From Rhodothermales bacterium (GTDB lineage Bacteria; Bacteroidota; Rhodothermia; Rhodothermales; VXPQ01): a stretch of 64,000 nt of DNA. Under the pieces are notes generated by a model. That model was not told the DNA's origin and did not search any database. It was given only the letters and a program-made list of their open reading frames with translations. The stretch is taken from contig JAJECT010000042.1 in assembly GCA_022821845.1 (NCBI GenBank), positions 62,001 to 126,000 on the forward strand, given 5' to 3'. Of the stretch, positions 8,504 to 18,135 are shown piece by piece. How positions within the stretch are numbered: the first letter of the stretch is position 1; every line of letters starts with the position of its first letter. Made by a program: the position numbers and the translations under genes.

Positions 8504-9739
8504 CTACGGCCCCAACGCGCCGACCGGTACGATGCCCACATCGCCATGTGTCACATAACCATACCCATTGGGAACGATAACAGCGAGGGCTTGGGGTTTT
8601 GTTTTCATGCGGCCAGCCATTCTGCGCAGGTTTTCGGTCGCATCGTCTATCCATCGCTCTCCGAGTTTCACTTCGAAGGCCGCCCAACGTCCGTCAGGCA
8701 TTTCGACAATAGCGTCGACTTCCAACCCGTGTTGCTCTCGATAGTGAAACACCTCAGCCTCAATCCCCTGAGCATAAATGCGTAAATCCCGAATAACCAT
8801 AGACTCGAAAAGAAAGCCCAGAAAGTTGAGATCGTTCAGGAGTTTATCGGGCGTTGCTCCTAACGCGGCCGCGGCAAGGGACGGATCGACAAAATGGCGA
8901 ACGGGCGTTTTTCTTAGCGTTACCGAAGATCGAAGGTGCGGCGTCCACGCAGGTTGATCCTCCACAATCATAAGTCGTTGGAGCACATTAAGATATTCGG
9001 CAGCAGTATTCCGATTCACGGTCGTATCGTCTCCGCGCATGTCGGCGACCAACGTCGAAATATGCGCTGGCGTCGCCACATTCCGGGCCAGAGATTGCAA
9101 AAGGCGCCCCATCTTGGCGGGATCCCTGTTCTTTTCGCTTGCCTGCAAAATGTCCACGCGTTGAATTTCTTTGAGATAATCCCGGTTCGCTCGCATGGAT
9201 TGTCTTACAGACTTGCCAAGATGGCCCGGCCAACCCCCAGTGCAGATAAAGTCCGTCAGCAACCGAATCGCCAAACTGGATTTGCCTGCCTTCTGATCTT
9301 CCCCGTTCAATAATTTTTTGAGCGAAATTTTTCCCGAAGATTGGCCCGCCTCAAAGAGCGACAATGGACGCATTCGGAGCCGGGTAAGACGACCGGCGCC
9401 CGTATGACGCGTAACGCTATCGGAGGGAATAGCCGAGCCAGTAAGAATAAACTGTCCAGGCGCCGCGCGATCATCCACTGCGCGGCGAACATGGTTCCAT
9501 ATTTCCGGTTCCTGTTGCCATTCATCGATCAGGCGCGGCGTTGCCCCCTCGAGCACTGAAGCAGGATTCACTGCAACCATCCGTCGGGCATTGCGATCAA
9601 TATCCAGCAATACCTCGCTCTTCGCGATATTCCTTGCGGTAGCCGTCTTGCCGCAAGTCTTGGGACCTTCTATAACGACGGCGCCGATGGCTTCAAGCCG
9701 TTCGGCCAATTCCCGGTCAACGATTCGTGGCCTATACAC
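8504..9739 (-). CDS. AAA+ ATPase with C-terminal DUF4143 (PD-(D/E)XK-like) domain
   Basis: This 411-residue protein has the layout of the widespread DUF4143 ATPases. The N-terminal AAA+ domain has Walker A GPKTCGKT (residues 25-32), Walker B LIDEW (70-74) and a sensor-like TGSAIPS near 102. The C-terminal DUF4143 part carries an acidic residue in LEVDAIVE and an E-x-K in FEVKLG (E356, K358), the pattern of a nuclease-like fold. The start is GTG at 9739; the nearest upstream ATG is out of frame. Its role is unknown, though the family is often scattered by gene transfer. The gene fills almost exactly the gap between the two repeat blocks: its stop is 5 bases from copy 1 and its start 46 bases from copy 2. 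It therefore looks like an inserted cassette. Confidence 0.88.
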   Translation of the reverse strand: MYRPRIVDRELAERLEAIGAVVIEGPKTCGKTATARNIAKSEVLLDIDRNARRMVAVNPASVLEGATPRLIDEWQQEPEIWNHVRRAVDDRAAPGQFILTGSAIPSDSVTRHTGAGRLTRLRMRPLSLFEAGQSSGKISLKKLLNGEDQKAGKSSLAIRLLTDFICTGGWPGHLGKSVRQSMRANRDYLKEIQRVDILQASEKNRDPAKMGRLLQSLARNVATPAHISTLVADMRGDDTTVNRNTAAEYLNVLQRLMIVEDQPAWTPHLRSSVTLRKTPVRHFVDPSLAAAALGATPDKLLNDLNFLGFLFESMVIRDLRIYAQGIEAEVFHYREQHGLEVDAIVEMPDGRWAAFEVKLGERWIDDATENLRRMAGRMKTKPQALAVIVPNGYGYVTHGDVGIVPVGALGP

Positions 9740-9785
9740 TGGCGCTTACCATGGATAATGAAAGGGGATGCAGGAAAAGGAAATA

Positions 9786-10021
9786 TAGCCCGCCGCACCC
9801 GGAAAAGCAAGCGAAACAGGCATAATGTCCAAGTATCAACAGGCATAATGTACAAGCTTCAACAGGCAAAATGTACAAGTTTCAACAGACATAATGTCCA
9901 TACTCAGCCGAGCGGCAGGGACGGGCGAGCGACGGCTTTGCAGGAGAAAGCCCATCGCAATACAGGCAAGCCGTCACGCCTTGCTTCCCCGCAACGCGTC
10001 GTACTCCTCGAACGTAAACGC
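9786..10021 (+). repeat. Direct repeat block, copy 2 (overlaps the 3' end of fadE)
   Basis: This is the second copy of the block at 8288-8499, in the same orientation and 24 bases longer, mostly because it has one more 23-bp unit. Its last 48 bases are the authentic end of fadE. The block runs from A+T-rich non-coding sequence next to the start of the DUF4143 ATPase gene into coding sequence, so it is not a simple intergenic element. Confidence 0.85.
9815..9906 (+). repeat. 23-bp tandem repeats, four units (copy 2)
   Basis: Units lie at 9815-9837, 9838-9860, 9861-9883 and 9884-9906. The first three differ from each other at only two to four positions; the fourth diverges at its 3' end. They match the three units in copy 1 and keep the same ATGTAC/ATGTCC alternation. 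Confidence 0.88.
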
Positions 10022-12415
10022 ATCGACTTCGAGGTATGCCGCGCGGGCCGCCTCGGCCGCCTCCGCCAGATCGCGTTCTTCGGCGGAAATAACCCCTGCC
10101 TCGCAAGCCGCGGCCAAAGCCTGTTCTGGACGACTGCGCGCCAACGCGCCCTGGCGCATCGCGCTTCGAATCCGCGCCAGCGCCGGCTCCGACGCCGCCG
10201 CAAGCCGAAAAGCCCGTTCCAGCCGGGCAAGACTGCCGGACTCGTCTGTGCGGTATACCGCCGCCGTGAACCGATCCCGCTGCGCGCCGGGCGCTTGCAG
10301 GGCCCGGGCCACTGTTCGCCCCAGCCTGTCCGAAGGATACCGACCCAGACGATTGATGCGGAACCAGAGGGCGCAAGGACCGCGAAGCAACCAGGACATC
10401 CCGACCGGCAGCCGCAAATTCTCGAAAAGCCCCTCGAAACCGGTCTGAATGCGGCATAGCGCATGCTGCATGGCCCAGTGCATGAATGGAGCGTCCTCCG
10501 CGCGACGGCCCTCTGCCTCGAAACGCCGCAACACCGCCGTCCCGATATACAAGGACGAAAAAATATCCGCAAATCGACCCGTCAGTTTCTCCTTCCGCTT
10601 AAGGTCCCCGCCCAGTACGCCCATCGCAACATCCGCCATGCAGGCAAACGTAGCGGACGCCCAAGCCAGTTTCCGCACATAGCGCGCCGACGGACCGCGA
10701 ACCGGCGAGCGAACGAGGCGCCCCCGGGTCAAATAGAGCGCCTTGGCCCGGCACGCATTCCGAAACACATGCCCGACATGTTTCCATAAATTCCGGTCGA
10801 ACCCGGCGACGTCTCCGCGAGCCAGCGCATCGATTTCCGCATAGGCGTACGGGTGGCACCGGATCGCCCCCTGGCCGAAAATCATAAGCGTACGCGTCAG
10901 AATATTGGCTCCCTCCACAGTAATGCCTATCGGCGCCGCCATATACGCATGGGCCAGCAAATTGCGCGGGCCGCGCGAAATCGCGTTTCCGCCAAGAATA
11001 TCCATCGCGTCGTTCACAATTCGCCGTTGCATCTCCGTCGCATTGTACTTGGCGATGGCGGTCACGACGGACGGCTTCGCCCCCGCGTCTATCGCGCCGC
11101 ACGTGTAGCGCCGCATGGCTTCCATGGCGTACAGATACCCTCCCATGCGCGCCAGCGGCTCCTCTATGCCCTCGAATCGCCCGATAGGCAGTCCGAACTG
11201 CTTCCGCACCGCTGCATGGGCCGACGCAACGCCGCACACATATTGCGCCCCGCCCGCGCTCATGGCCGGAAGCGAGACGCCCCGGCCCGCGGCAAGGGAT
11301 TCCACCAGCATGCGCCAACCGGCGCCAGCCCCCTCCTTCCCCCCGATTATGGCGTCCACCGAAACCACCACGTCATGTCCTTCCGTTTTCGAATTGATGA
11401 ACGCCATGCCCAGCGGATCATGCCGCCATCCGGTTTCGACGCCCGGCGTATCCGCAGGAATCAGCGCGCACGTAATGCCCGGCGCAATCCCCTTGCCAAG
11501 CAAGTTGTCCGGGTCTTTCAATCGAAACGCCAACCCCAGCAGGGTCGCAATGCCCGCCAGCGTAATGTACCGCTTGTTCCAGTTCAGCCGTATCCGTAGT
11601 TCTCCGTCCGCATCCCGGAAAACCACGCCTTCGGAAGCGATCGCGCCTGCATCGGACCCCGCCCCGGGTTCCGTGAGCGCAAAGGCCGGAATCTCCTCGC
11701 CGCGCGCAAGGCGCGGAAGGTAATAATCGCGCTGCGCTTGCGTACCGTAATGAATAAGCAATTCGGCGGGGCCCAGCGAATTCGGCACCATGACGGTGAT
11801 CGCCAGCGGCAACGAGCGGGTCGCCGTTTTCGCCACGACCGCGCTGTTGGCCATCGCCGAAAAACCCAGGCCGCCATATTCCTTTGGTATGATCATGCCG
11901 AAGAAACGCGCTTCCTTGAGCAAATCCCACGCCGCCGGGGGCAGGTCGCCGCGCCGATGCACGTCCCAATCGTCGGTCAGGGCGCACAGCCGCTCCAGGG
12001 GGCCTTCCATAAATGCGCGTTCCTCGTCCGTCAGGTCGGGATACGGCGTCGCCAGCAATTTCCCGAAATCGGGACGCCCGGAAAACAAATCCCCGTCCAC
12101 CCATACGTCTCCCGCCTGGATGGCCACCCGTTCGGTGTCGGAAATCGCAGGCAGAAAACCCGCCGCGCCCAACACGCGCATCATCGGCCCGGAAACCAGC
12201 AAGCGCCGCAGGGCGGGCACATGAAAAATCGCCGCCAACGCGCCCAACGGCGCCCAAAGCCACGCCGGCGCGCCCAGGCCGTACAGCAAACCGGCCGCAA
12301 GCAGCGTATGCGCAAGCAAAGGAGCGCCCGCATAGCCCGCCGCCCAAAACGCCAGGAGCCATGCAAGCACGACCCAACCGATCGACGCATCCTCAAGAAA
12401 ATGGTAATAGGGCAT
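9974..12415 (-). CDS. fadE: Acyl-CoA dehydrogenase FadE
   Basis: This enzyme of about 813 residues performs the FAD-dependent first step of fatty-acid beta-oxidation. Length and layout match Escherichia coli FadE (814 residues): a hydrophobic N-terminus with membrane segments (about 10-80), a central acyl-CoA dehydrogenase core (FALTEPGAGSDAGAI, MDILGGNAISRGP), and a C-terminal DUF1974-type region. The ATG at 12415 is preferred because AAGGAG lies at a normal distance before it and the length then fits the family; a GTG at 12433 is possible. It is last in the ligase-fadN-fadA-fadE operon, starting 14 bases after fadA. Its last 16 codons lie inside repeat copy 2. Confidence 0.93.
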   Translation of the reverse strand: MPYYHFLEDASIGWVVLAWLLAFWAAGYAGAPLLAHTLLAAGLLYGLGAPAWLWAPLGALAAIFHVPALRRLLVSGPMMRVLGAAGFLPAISDTERVAIQAGDVWVDGDLFSGRPDFGKLLATPYPDLTDEERAFMEGPLERLCALTDDWDVHRRGDLPPAAWDLLKEARFFGMIIPKEYGGLGFSAMANSAVVAKTATRSLPLAITVMVPNSLGPAELLIHYGTQAQRDYYLPRLARGEEIPAFALTEPGAGSDAGAIASEGVVFRDADGELRIRLNWNKRYITLAGIATLLGLAFRLKDPDNLLGKGIAPGITCALIPADTPGVETGWRHDPLGMAFINSKTEGHDVVVSVDAIIGGKEGAGAGWRMLVESLAAGRGVSLPAMSAGGAQYVCGVASAHAAVRKQFGLPIGRFEGIEEPLARMGGYLYAMEAMRRYTCGAIDAGAKPSVVTAIAKYNATEMQRRIVNDAMDILGGNAISRGPRNLLAHAYMAAPIGITVEGANILTRTLMIFGQGAIRCHPYAYAEIDALARGDVAGFDRNLWKHVGHVFRNACRAKALYLTRGRLVRSPVRGPSARYVRKLAWASATFACMADVAMGVLGGDLKRKEKLTGRFADIFSSLYIGTAVLRRFEAEGRRAEDAPFMHWAMQHALCRIQTGFEGLFENLRLPVGMSWLLRGPCALWFRINRLGRYPSDRLGRTVARALQAPGAQRDRFTAAVYRTDESGSLARLERAFRLAAASEPALARIRSAMRQGALARSRPEQALAAACEAGVISAEERDLAEAAEAARAAYLEVDAFTFEEYDALRGSKA

Positions 12416-12429
12416 TGCGCTGCGCTCCT

Positions 12430-13611
12430 TCACCCACCCAAATATTCAATCACGCCCGCCGCGCCCATCCCTCCGCCTACGCACATCGTACACAAGCCGT
12501 ACCGGACGTTTCGCCGCGCCATTTCCCGGATAAGCGAGATCGTCAATTTGGCGCCCGTGCATCCAAGGGGATGTCCCAATGCGATCGCGCCGCCGTTCAC
12601 ATTCACGATCTCCTCGTCGAGGCCCGCCTCGCGAATCACCGCAAGCGCCTGCGCGGCGAAGGCTTCGTTCAATTCTACCAGGCCAATGTCTTGCATACCC
12701 AGTCCGGTTTGCGACAGCGCCTTGCGTATCGCAGGCACTGGCCCCATGCCCATGACTTCGGGGGCCACCCCGGCCACGGCGAAGCCGACGAGCCGGGCCT
12801 CAGGCTCCACGCCCAGTTGCTTCGCGCGCTCCCCGCTCATCACCGTCAGCGCCGCCGCCCCGTCCGAGCGCTGGGACGTATTGCCCGCCGTCACCGTGCC
12901 TCCGTTTCGAAAAACCGGATGCAAACGGCCAAGCGCTTGCAAACTCGTGTCGGAACGCGGTCCCTCGTCCGTATCGAACGTCTGGCGAACGGTCTGCGCA
13001 GCCCCCCCTTCGTAGCGCGTTTCTTCGATTTCCATGGGGAGGATTTCGTCCGCAAAACGCCCCGCCCGGATGGCCTCCAGCGCCCGCTCGTGCGAACGGA
13101 GCCCAAACCGGTCCTGATCTTCCCGGGAAACGCCGTAGCGCTCGGCCACATTCTCCGCAGTAATGCCCATCGAAACGTACACGTCCGTGTCCTGCGCCGC
13201 CAAACCGGGGTCGGGCTGAAAAAAGAAACCCGTCATCGGCACCATGCTCATCGACTCGACGCCCCCGGCCACCGCCACCTGCGCCGCGCCCGCGCGAATC
13301 GCCTGGCTCGCCATGGCGATCGTCTGGAGGCCAGAAGAACAAAACCGATTGACCGTAGCGCCGGGCGCTTCGTCCGGCAAGCCCGCCTTCTGCGCAATCA
13401 GGCGGCCAATATTCTGTCCCTGGGCGCCTTCCGGGAAGGCGCATCCCATCAATACGTCCTCAACCTCGCCCGGCTCAAGTCCTTCGACGCGGCGAATCGC
13501 CTCGCGCACCACGGCCGCGCCCATCCGCTCGGGACGAACCGACCGGAGCGCGCCCCGGTCGGCCCTGCCGACCGCCGTGCGTACGCCGCAAACGATAAAA
13601 GCATCCTGCAT
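12430..13611 (-). CDS. fadA: Acetyl-CoA acyltransferase (thiolase)
   Basis: This 393-residue thiolase cleaves 3-ketoacyl-CoA in the last step of beta-oxidation. Active-site residues are visible: nucleophilic Cys in NRFCSSGLQ (about residue 90), His in [13 protein letters not shown], and Cys in [10 protein letters not shown] near the C-terminus. Length is standard. It lies between the multifunctional FadN-type protein (3-base gap upstream) and fadE, the order of the Bacillus fadN-fadA-fadE operon. Confidence 0.94.
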   Translation of the reverse strand: MQDAFIVCGVRTAVGRADRGALRSVRPERMGAAVVREAIRRVEGLEPGEVEDVLMGCAFPEGAQGQNIGRLIAQKAGLPDEAPGATVNRFCSSGLQTIAMASQAIRAGAAQVAVAGGVESMSMVPMTGFFFQPDPGLAAQDTDVYVSMGITAENVAERYGVSREDQDRFGLRSHERALEAIRAGRFADEILPMEIEETRYEGGAAQTVRQTFDTDEGPRSDTSLQALGRLHPVFRNGGTVTAGNTSQRSDGAAALTVMSGERAKQLGVEPEARLVGFAVAGVAPEVMGMGPVPAIRKALSQTGLGMQDIGLVELNEAFAAQALAVIREAGLDEEIVNVNGGAIALGHPLGCTGAKLTISLIREMARRNVRYGLCTMCVGGGMGAAGVIEYLGG

Positions 13612-13614
13612 GGG

Positions 13615-16029
13615 TCAATTCCTCAGCGGTTTCTTTGTCTTCAGCATGTGTGCAATGCGGTCCTGCGTTTTTTGCTCGCATATCAGTTCCATAAACACGC
13701 GGCGCTCCAGTTCAATGAGATATTCCTCGTCCACCTCCTCCGAACCGGTCAAGTCGCCTCCCGTCAACACGAAGGCAAGGCGCCCGGCAAGCAATGCGTC
13801 GTATTCGGAGGCGAACCGCCCCTCGACCAACTGCCGCGCCATCACGTCCAGCGCCGCGCCGCCGGGGCGCCCCAGCACCCGGATTCGTTGCGGAACCGGC
13901 GGGCGGTAGCCTGCGGCGGACAGGCGCAGCGCCTCCTCGCGAGCGACATAAAGCCGCCGGTCGTCGTGCATGACGATCCGGGCATGCGGCGACAGGAAAC
14001 CCCATGCTTGCGCTTCCGCAGCGCTTGACGATACACGGGACATCGCCACCGTTTCGAAAAAGCGCGCGATCCAGGACTGAATTTCGGAAGGATGGCCGTT
14101 CGCCGCCCGCCGGGACGCTTCCGCCGCCAGCCGCATCGTCCCCGTGCCCGCCGGAATCAACCCCACGCCCAGTTCCACGAGGCCTGCGTAACACTCCGCC
14201 GACGCCACCTGGTTCGGACACGCCATGAGCAACTCGCACCCGCCGCCCAGCGCCCGCCCGTGGGCCGCTGCGACCACCGGCTTGCGGGCATGCCGTACGC
14301 GCTGAATCGTTTGCTGAAACGCCTCGATTTGCCGATCCACCGCCTCTGTGGCGCCCTGCTGCAAGGCGCCCGCCAGTTCCACAAGGTTCGCCCCCACCGA
14401 AAAATTACGTCCTTCGTTGCCTATCACCAGCCCCTTGCGCGACGAATCTCCTTCAACGTACTCGACGGCGCGCGCGATCGCTTCCATCACGCCCTGCCCC
14501 AGGGTATTCGCTTTCGAACGAAACTCCAGGAGCGCCACCCCTTCTCCTATATCGAGCAAGCCCGCCTCGCTTGATTCCCACAGGGTCCGGCCCGTCTCCG
14601 CCCGGATGGCGGCCAGCCCCACAGTATCTTTCGGAACGGGGTCCGCCGCGTACTCCGCGCTTGCCGGAACGTAGAACGCCCGCGCCCGCTCGTCCGTCCG
14701 ATAAAACCCGCCTTGCCGCACGGCCTTCTCCACCCAGGCGGGCGTCGCCAGGCCCGCAGCGTCCATGTCATCCAATACTTGCTCCGCACCCAGCGCGTCC
14801 CATAGTTCGAAGGGCCCCAGTTCCCATCCGAATCCCCAGCGCATAGCCCGGTCCACATCCGCGGGATAATCCGAAATTTCAGGGATTCTGCGGGCAGCGT
14901 ACGCCAGCAAATCCAGCGTCGCGGCTCGAAAGAAGTCCCCCGAACGTCCTTTCGCGTCGTACAGCGCCCGCAACCGGTCCTCCAAAGCGCGCAAACGGCT
15001 TATTTCCAGCAGGGCGGGCAGCTGCACGGGCCGCGCAGCGCCATACGTCAGGTCTTCCGGGTTCACAGACTTGATTTCCCCGTCTTCTTTCGCATAAAAC
15101 CCGCCGCCGGTCTTTTGCCCCAACTGACCCGCCTGCACCAGCCGGGACAATAAATCCGGCGGGCGAAACCCCGAGCGGCTTTCGTCGCCCGCCGCCGCCT
15201 CGTACAAATTGGACGCCACCGCCCACAATACGTCAAGGCCCACCAGGTCCGCCGTTCGGAACGTGGCGGACCGGGGGCGGCCAATGAGCGGCCCGGTCAG
15301 CGCATCAACTTCCTCTATCGCATAGCCCTGCTCCGTAAAACCCCGGAGCGCCTGCATCATCCCGTACACCCCAATGCGATTCCCGACGAAGTAGGGCGTA
15401 TCCCTTGCTACGACAATGCTTTTTCCAAGATGAATCCGTCCGAAATGCGCAAGACGTACCAGCGCGTCCGGGTCCGTATCCGGTCCGGGAACGAGTTCCA
15501 GCAACCGCAAATAACGGGGCGGATTGAAAAAATGGGCGCCGAGAAAACGGCGGCGAAACGCTTCGCCGCGCGCGGCGGCGATCCGCTCCACGGAAAGCCC
15601 GCTCGTATTGGTGGATACAATGGTCTCCGGGCCTATGGCGGATTCGACCTGCGCGAGCAGGTCGCATTTGACGTCCAGCCGCTCCACCACCGCCTCGATC
15701 ACCCATTCCGCTTCGGACAAGCGGTCCAGGTCGTCCTCGAAATTGCCAATCCCGATGCGCTCCCGCGCCGCCTCGTCGAAAAACGGCGCAGGCTTGGCTT
15801 GCCCGGCGATTTTCAGCCCTCGCTGGGCGAAAGCGTTGCGGGACGCGCCTTGCCCGAACGCCCTGTCGAGCAGCAACACCCGCAGCCCCGCATTGGCAAG
15901 GTGCGCGGCGATTTGCGCGCCCATGACGCCCGCGCCCAGCACGGCGGCCTTGCGAAACGGGGGCCAGGCATGAGGGGGAGCGAATGCGCCCGAAACACGG
16001 TCGGACGCTGCCGTCGAGTGTGCGTTCAT
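13615..16029 (-). CDS. fadN: FadN-type 3-hydroxyacyl-CoA dehydrogenase/enoyl-CoA hydratase
   Basis: This 804-residue protein carries out the two middle steps of beta-oxidation. The NAD-binding dehydrogenase comes first (LGAGVMGAQIAAHLANAG near residue 33; STNTSGLSVERIA; GAHFFNPP), followed by a crotonase-type hydratase in the C-terminal half (NFSVGANLVELA; AHGRALGGGCEL; LVELGVGLIPAGTGTM with the catalytic acidic region). This is the domain order of FadN and the reverse of E. coli FadB. The start is ATG at 16029 because the slightly longer frame would use TTG. It follows the acyl-CoA ligase by 54 bases on the same strand. Confidence 0.92.
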   Translation of the reverse strand: MNAHSTAASDRVSGAFAPPHAWPPFRKAAVLGAGVMGAQIAAHLANAGLRVLLLDRAFGQGASRNAFAQRGLKIAGQAKPAPFFDEAARERIGIGNFEDDLDRLSEAEWVIEAVVERLDVKCDLLAQVESAIGPETIVSTNTSGLSVERIAAARGEAFRRRFLGAHFFNPPRYLRLLELVPGPDTDPDALVRLAHFGRIHLGKSIVVARDTPYFVGNRIGVYGMMQALRGFTEQGYAIEEVDALTGPLIGRPRSATFRTADLVGLDVLWAVASNLYEAAAGDESRSGFRPPDLLSRLVQAGQLGQKTGGGFYAKEDGEIKSVNPEDLTYGAARPVQLPALLEISRLRALEDRLRALYDAKGRSGDFFRAATLDLLAYAARRIPEISDYPADVDRAMRWGFGWELGPFELWDALGAEQVLDDMDAAGLATPAWVEKAVRQGGFYRTDERARAFYVPASAEYAADPVPKDTVGLAAIRAETGRTLWESSEAGLLDIGEGVALLEFRSKANTLGQGVMEAIARAVEYVEGDSSRKGLVIGNEGRNFSVGANLVELAGALQQGATEAVDRQIEAFQQTIQRVRHARKPVVAAAHGRALGGGCELLMACPNQVASAECYAGLVELGVGLIPAGTGTMRLAAEASRRAANGHPSEIQSWIARFFETVAMSRVSSSAAEAQAWGFLSPHARIVMHDDRRLYVAREEALRLSAAGYRPPVPQRIRVLGRPGGAALDVMARQLVEGRFASEYDALLAGRLAFVLTGGDLTGSEEVDEEYLIELERRVFMELICEQKTQDRIAHMLKTKKPLRN

Positions 16030-16083
16030 AGACAATATAAAACCTTGAAATTACGTACTGGGGGCAATCGCAACGAGCAGCAA

Positions 16084-18015
16084 TCAGACGCTGCCGCCCT
16101 GTTTCTGTTCTTCTACTACCACGACTTCTGCGGGCAAGCGCCCTTCGCCGTACATCGCTTCGATTTCTTCCTCGAACCGTGCTGTCACCTGTCGGCGGCG
16201 CACCTTGAGCGTAGGCGTAAGCAACCCGTTTTCCGTCGTGAGCGAAGCGATCGCTATGTGAAATCGCTTAACGCTTGACCAGGGGTCCATGCCCGCATTG
16301 GCCTCCCGCGCCGCGGCGCGCAAATACGATTGCACGGCGGGCAAGGCGACGAGGGCGGCGGCGGGCAAGTCCTCCCCGGCGCCCTGCCCCCGGGCATAGT
16401 CCCGCAGATTCGCCAGGTCGGGGAACACGAGCGCCGCGCAGTACCGGTAGCCGCTGCCCAATACCATGGCTTCTTCGATCGCCGGATGCGCCCGAAGCCG
16501 ATTCTCAATGGGCTGGGGCGCCACGTATTTCCCCGTAGAAAGTTTGAAAAGCGACTTCTTCCGGTCCGTGATGCGCAAGTAGCCCGGCGGCGAAAACATC
16601 CCGATATCGCCGGTATGAAACCACCCGTCTTCGTCGATGACCTCCTTCGTCAAGGCCTCGTCCTTGTAGTATCCCCGCATCACGTACGGCCCCCGCGTCA
16701 AAATTTCTCCGTCCCCGGCAATCTTCGCCTCCGCTCCCGGAATCAATTCCCCTACCGTACCCGGCTGAACGCGCCCTTTTCGGTTAAAGGAGATCACGGG
16801 GCTCGTTTCCGTAAGGCCGTATCCTTCCAGCACCGCAATATTCGCCGCCGCAAACAAATTGGTCAGACGCGCGCCCAGCGCCGCGCCGCCCGAAATAAGG
16901 AAATGCACGCGCCCGCCCAGCGCCTTGCGCCATTTCGAGAAGAGCAGACGGTCCGCCGCCTTGAGCGCAAGCGCCTGAAGTCCGGCGGGCGGCGACAATA
17001 CGTTGTATCGCTCGCCCGTGGACAGCGCCCAGGAAGCGATGGCCTTCTGCGGGCCGCGCATCCCGGCGATCCGCGTCAGCACGGCGGCGTACACTTTTTC
17101 CAGCACCCGCGGCACGGTGGCGAAAATGGTGGGCCGCACCTCGGCAATGTGCTGCATAAGGAACTCCTGCGACGTGAAATACACGGAGGATCCATGGTAA
17201 ATAAAGCCGTACTGAAGCATTCTCGCGAAAATATGGGTGAGCGGCAAAAACGAAATAATCTGCTCGCCCCCGGCGCCCGGACGATACGCCGGCATCCCGG
17301 AAAAAGACGTGAGCGCATTCGCGCTGATATTTTCATGCGTCAGCACGACGCCCTTGGGCTGTCCCGTCGTGCCGCTCGTATACAGAATGGTGGCCGCGTC
17401 CTGCGGCCCCACGCGTTCGCGCAACGCAGGCATGGCGCTGGCGTCCGCCTCCATCCGGCGGCGACCGACATCCCGAACCGCCTCCAGCGAGCAGGCCGCC
17501 ATGCTTTCCGGAAGCGAACGCTCGTCGGGAAGGTCCCCGTTCGCCACGATCACCGCCGCAACCGACGGGCATTCGGGCAAGACGTCCTGGATGGCTTGCA
17601 GATGCTCTTTGCTTGAAACCGCCACCGCCCTCGCCTCCGAATGCGCAAGCGCGTACCGAATCTGGTCTGGCGCATGCGCCAGATACAGGGGCACGTCAAT
17701 GACGCCGGCAAGCAAGCAACCCATGTCCACGACGCAAAACGACACATCGCTTTCCATATACAGCGCAAGGCGGTCTCCATGGGCCAGTCCGAGTTCCGCG
17801 AGCCCTAGCGCCACTTCTTCGGCCTGGCGACGAAACGCATCGAGGGAAAGAGACCGCCAGCCGCCCTCGCCGTCCGGCTCGTTGAACGCGCGGGGGTTTT
17901 CGTACCGCTCCGACGCTTCGTACAGCAAGTCGGGGAGGGTCTTCCCCAGCGTAAGCGCACCGCTGCCCGGCGGCGCGGCAAGCGTGTTTTCCAATTCCGA
18001 TACGGTATCCGGCAT
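16084..18015 (-). CDS. fadD: Long-chain acyl-CoA synthetase (AMP-forming)
   Basis: This 643-residue ligase activates fatty acids to acyl-CoA. The AMP-binding P-loop is ILYTSGTTGQPKGV (about residues 212-225); FLISGGAALG, LEGYGLTETSPVISFN and DGWFHTGDIG follow in the normal order, with ITDRKKSLFKLSTGKYVAPQPIEN as the hinge and C-terminal domain. It belongs to the eukaryote-like long-chain ligase (FadD15) group rather than the E. coli FadD type. It heads the beta-oxidation operon and has a GAGGAACAGGT sequence just before the ATG. A terminator from the preceding minus-strand gene lies in the 185-base gap upstream. Confidence 0.92.
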   Translation of the reverse strand: MPDTVSELENTLAAPPGSGALTLGKTLPDLLYEASERYENPRAFNEPDGEGGWRSLSLDAFRRQAEEVALGLAELGLAHGDRLALYMESDVSFCVVDMGCLLAGVIDVPLYLAHAPDQIRYALAHSEARAVAVSSKEHLQAIQDVLPECPSVAAVIVANGDLPDERSLPESMAACSLEAVRDVGRRRMEADASAMPALRERVGPQDAATILYTSGTTGQPKGVVLTHENISANALTSFSGMPAYRPGAGGEQIISFLPLTHIFARMLQYGFIYHGSSVYFTSQEFLMQHIAEVRPTIFATVPRVLEKVYAAVLTRIAGMRGPQKAIASWALSTGERYNVLSPPAGLQALALKAADRLLFSKWRKALGGRVHFLISGGAALGARLTNLFAAANIAVLEGYGLTETSPVISFNRKGRVQPGTVGELIPGAEAKIAGDGEILTRGPYVMRGYYKDEALTKEVIDEDGWFHTGDIGMFSPPGYLRITDRKKSLFKLSTGKYVAPQPIENRLRAHPAIEEAMVLGSGYRYCAALVFPDLANLRDYARGQGAGEDLPAAALVALPAVQSYLRAAAREANAGMDPWSSVKRFHIAIASLTTENGLLTPTLKVRRRQVTARFEEEIEAMYGEGRLPAEVVVVEEQKQGGSV

Positions 18016-18135
18016 ACCTGTTCCTCATGCTGAACGAAAAAGGGCGACGCGGGGCATACTTCGTCTTCCGAAAGAAAAGAAAAATCGCAACGAGATAAAA
18101 GCCCCTGCCCGATACGTCGAACATAAAAAATGCGT

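Noticed and set aside
8317-9906. 23-bp repeats as a CRISPR array
   Set aside because: Units are directly joined without spacers and no cas gene is present.
12013-14028. 671-codon plus-strand open frame opposite fadE, fadA and fadN
   Set aside because: It crosses three well-supported genes and shows no domain; it is a composition artefact.
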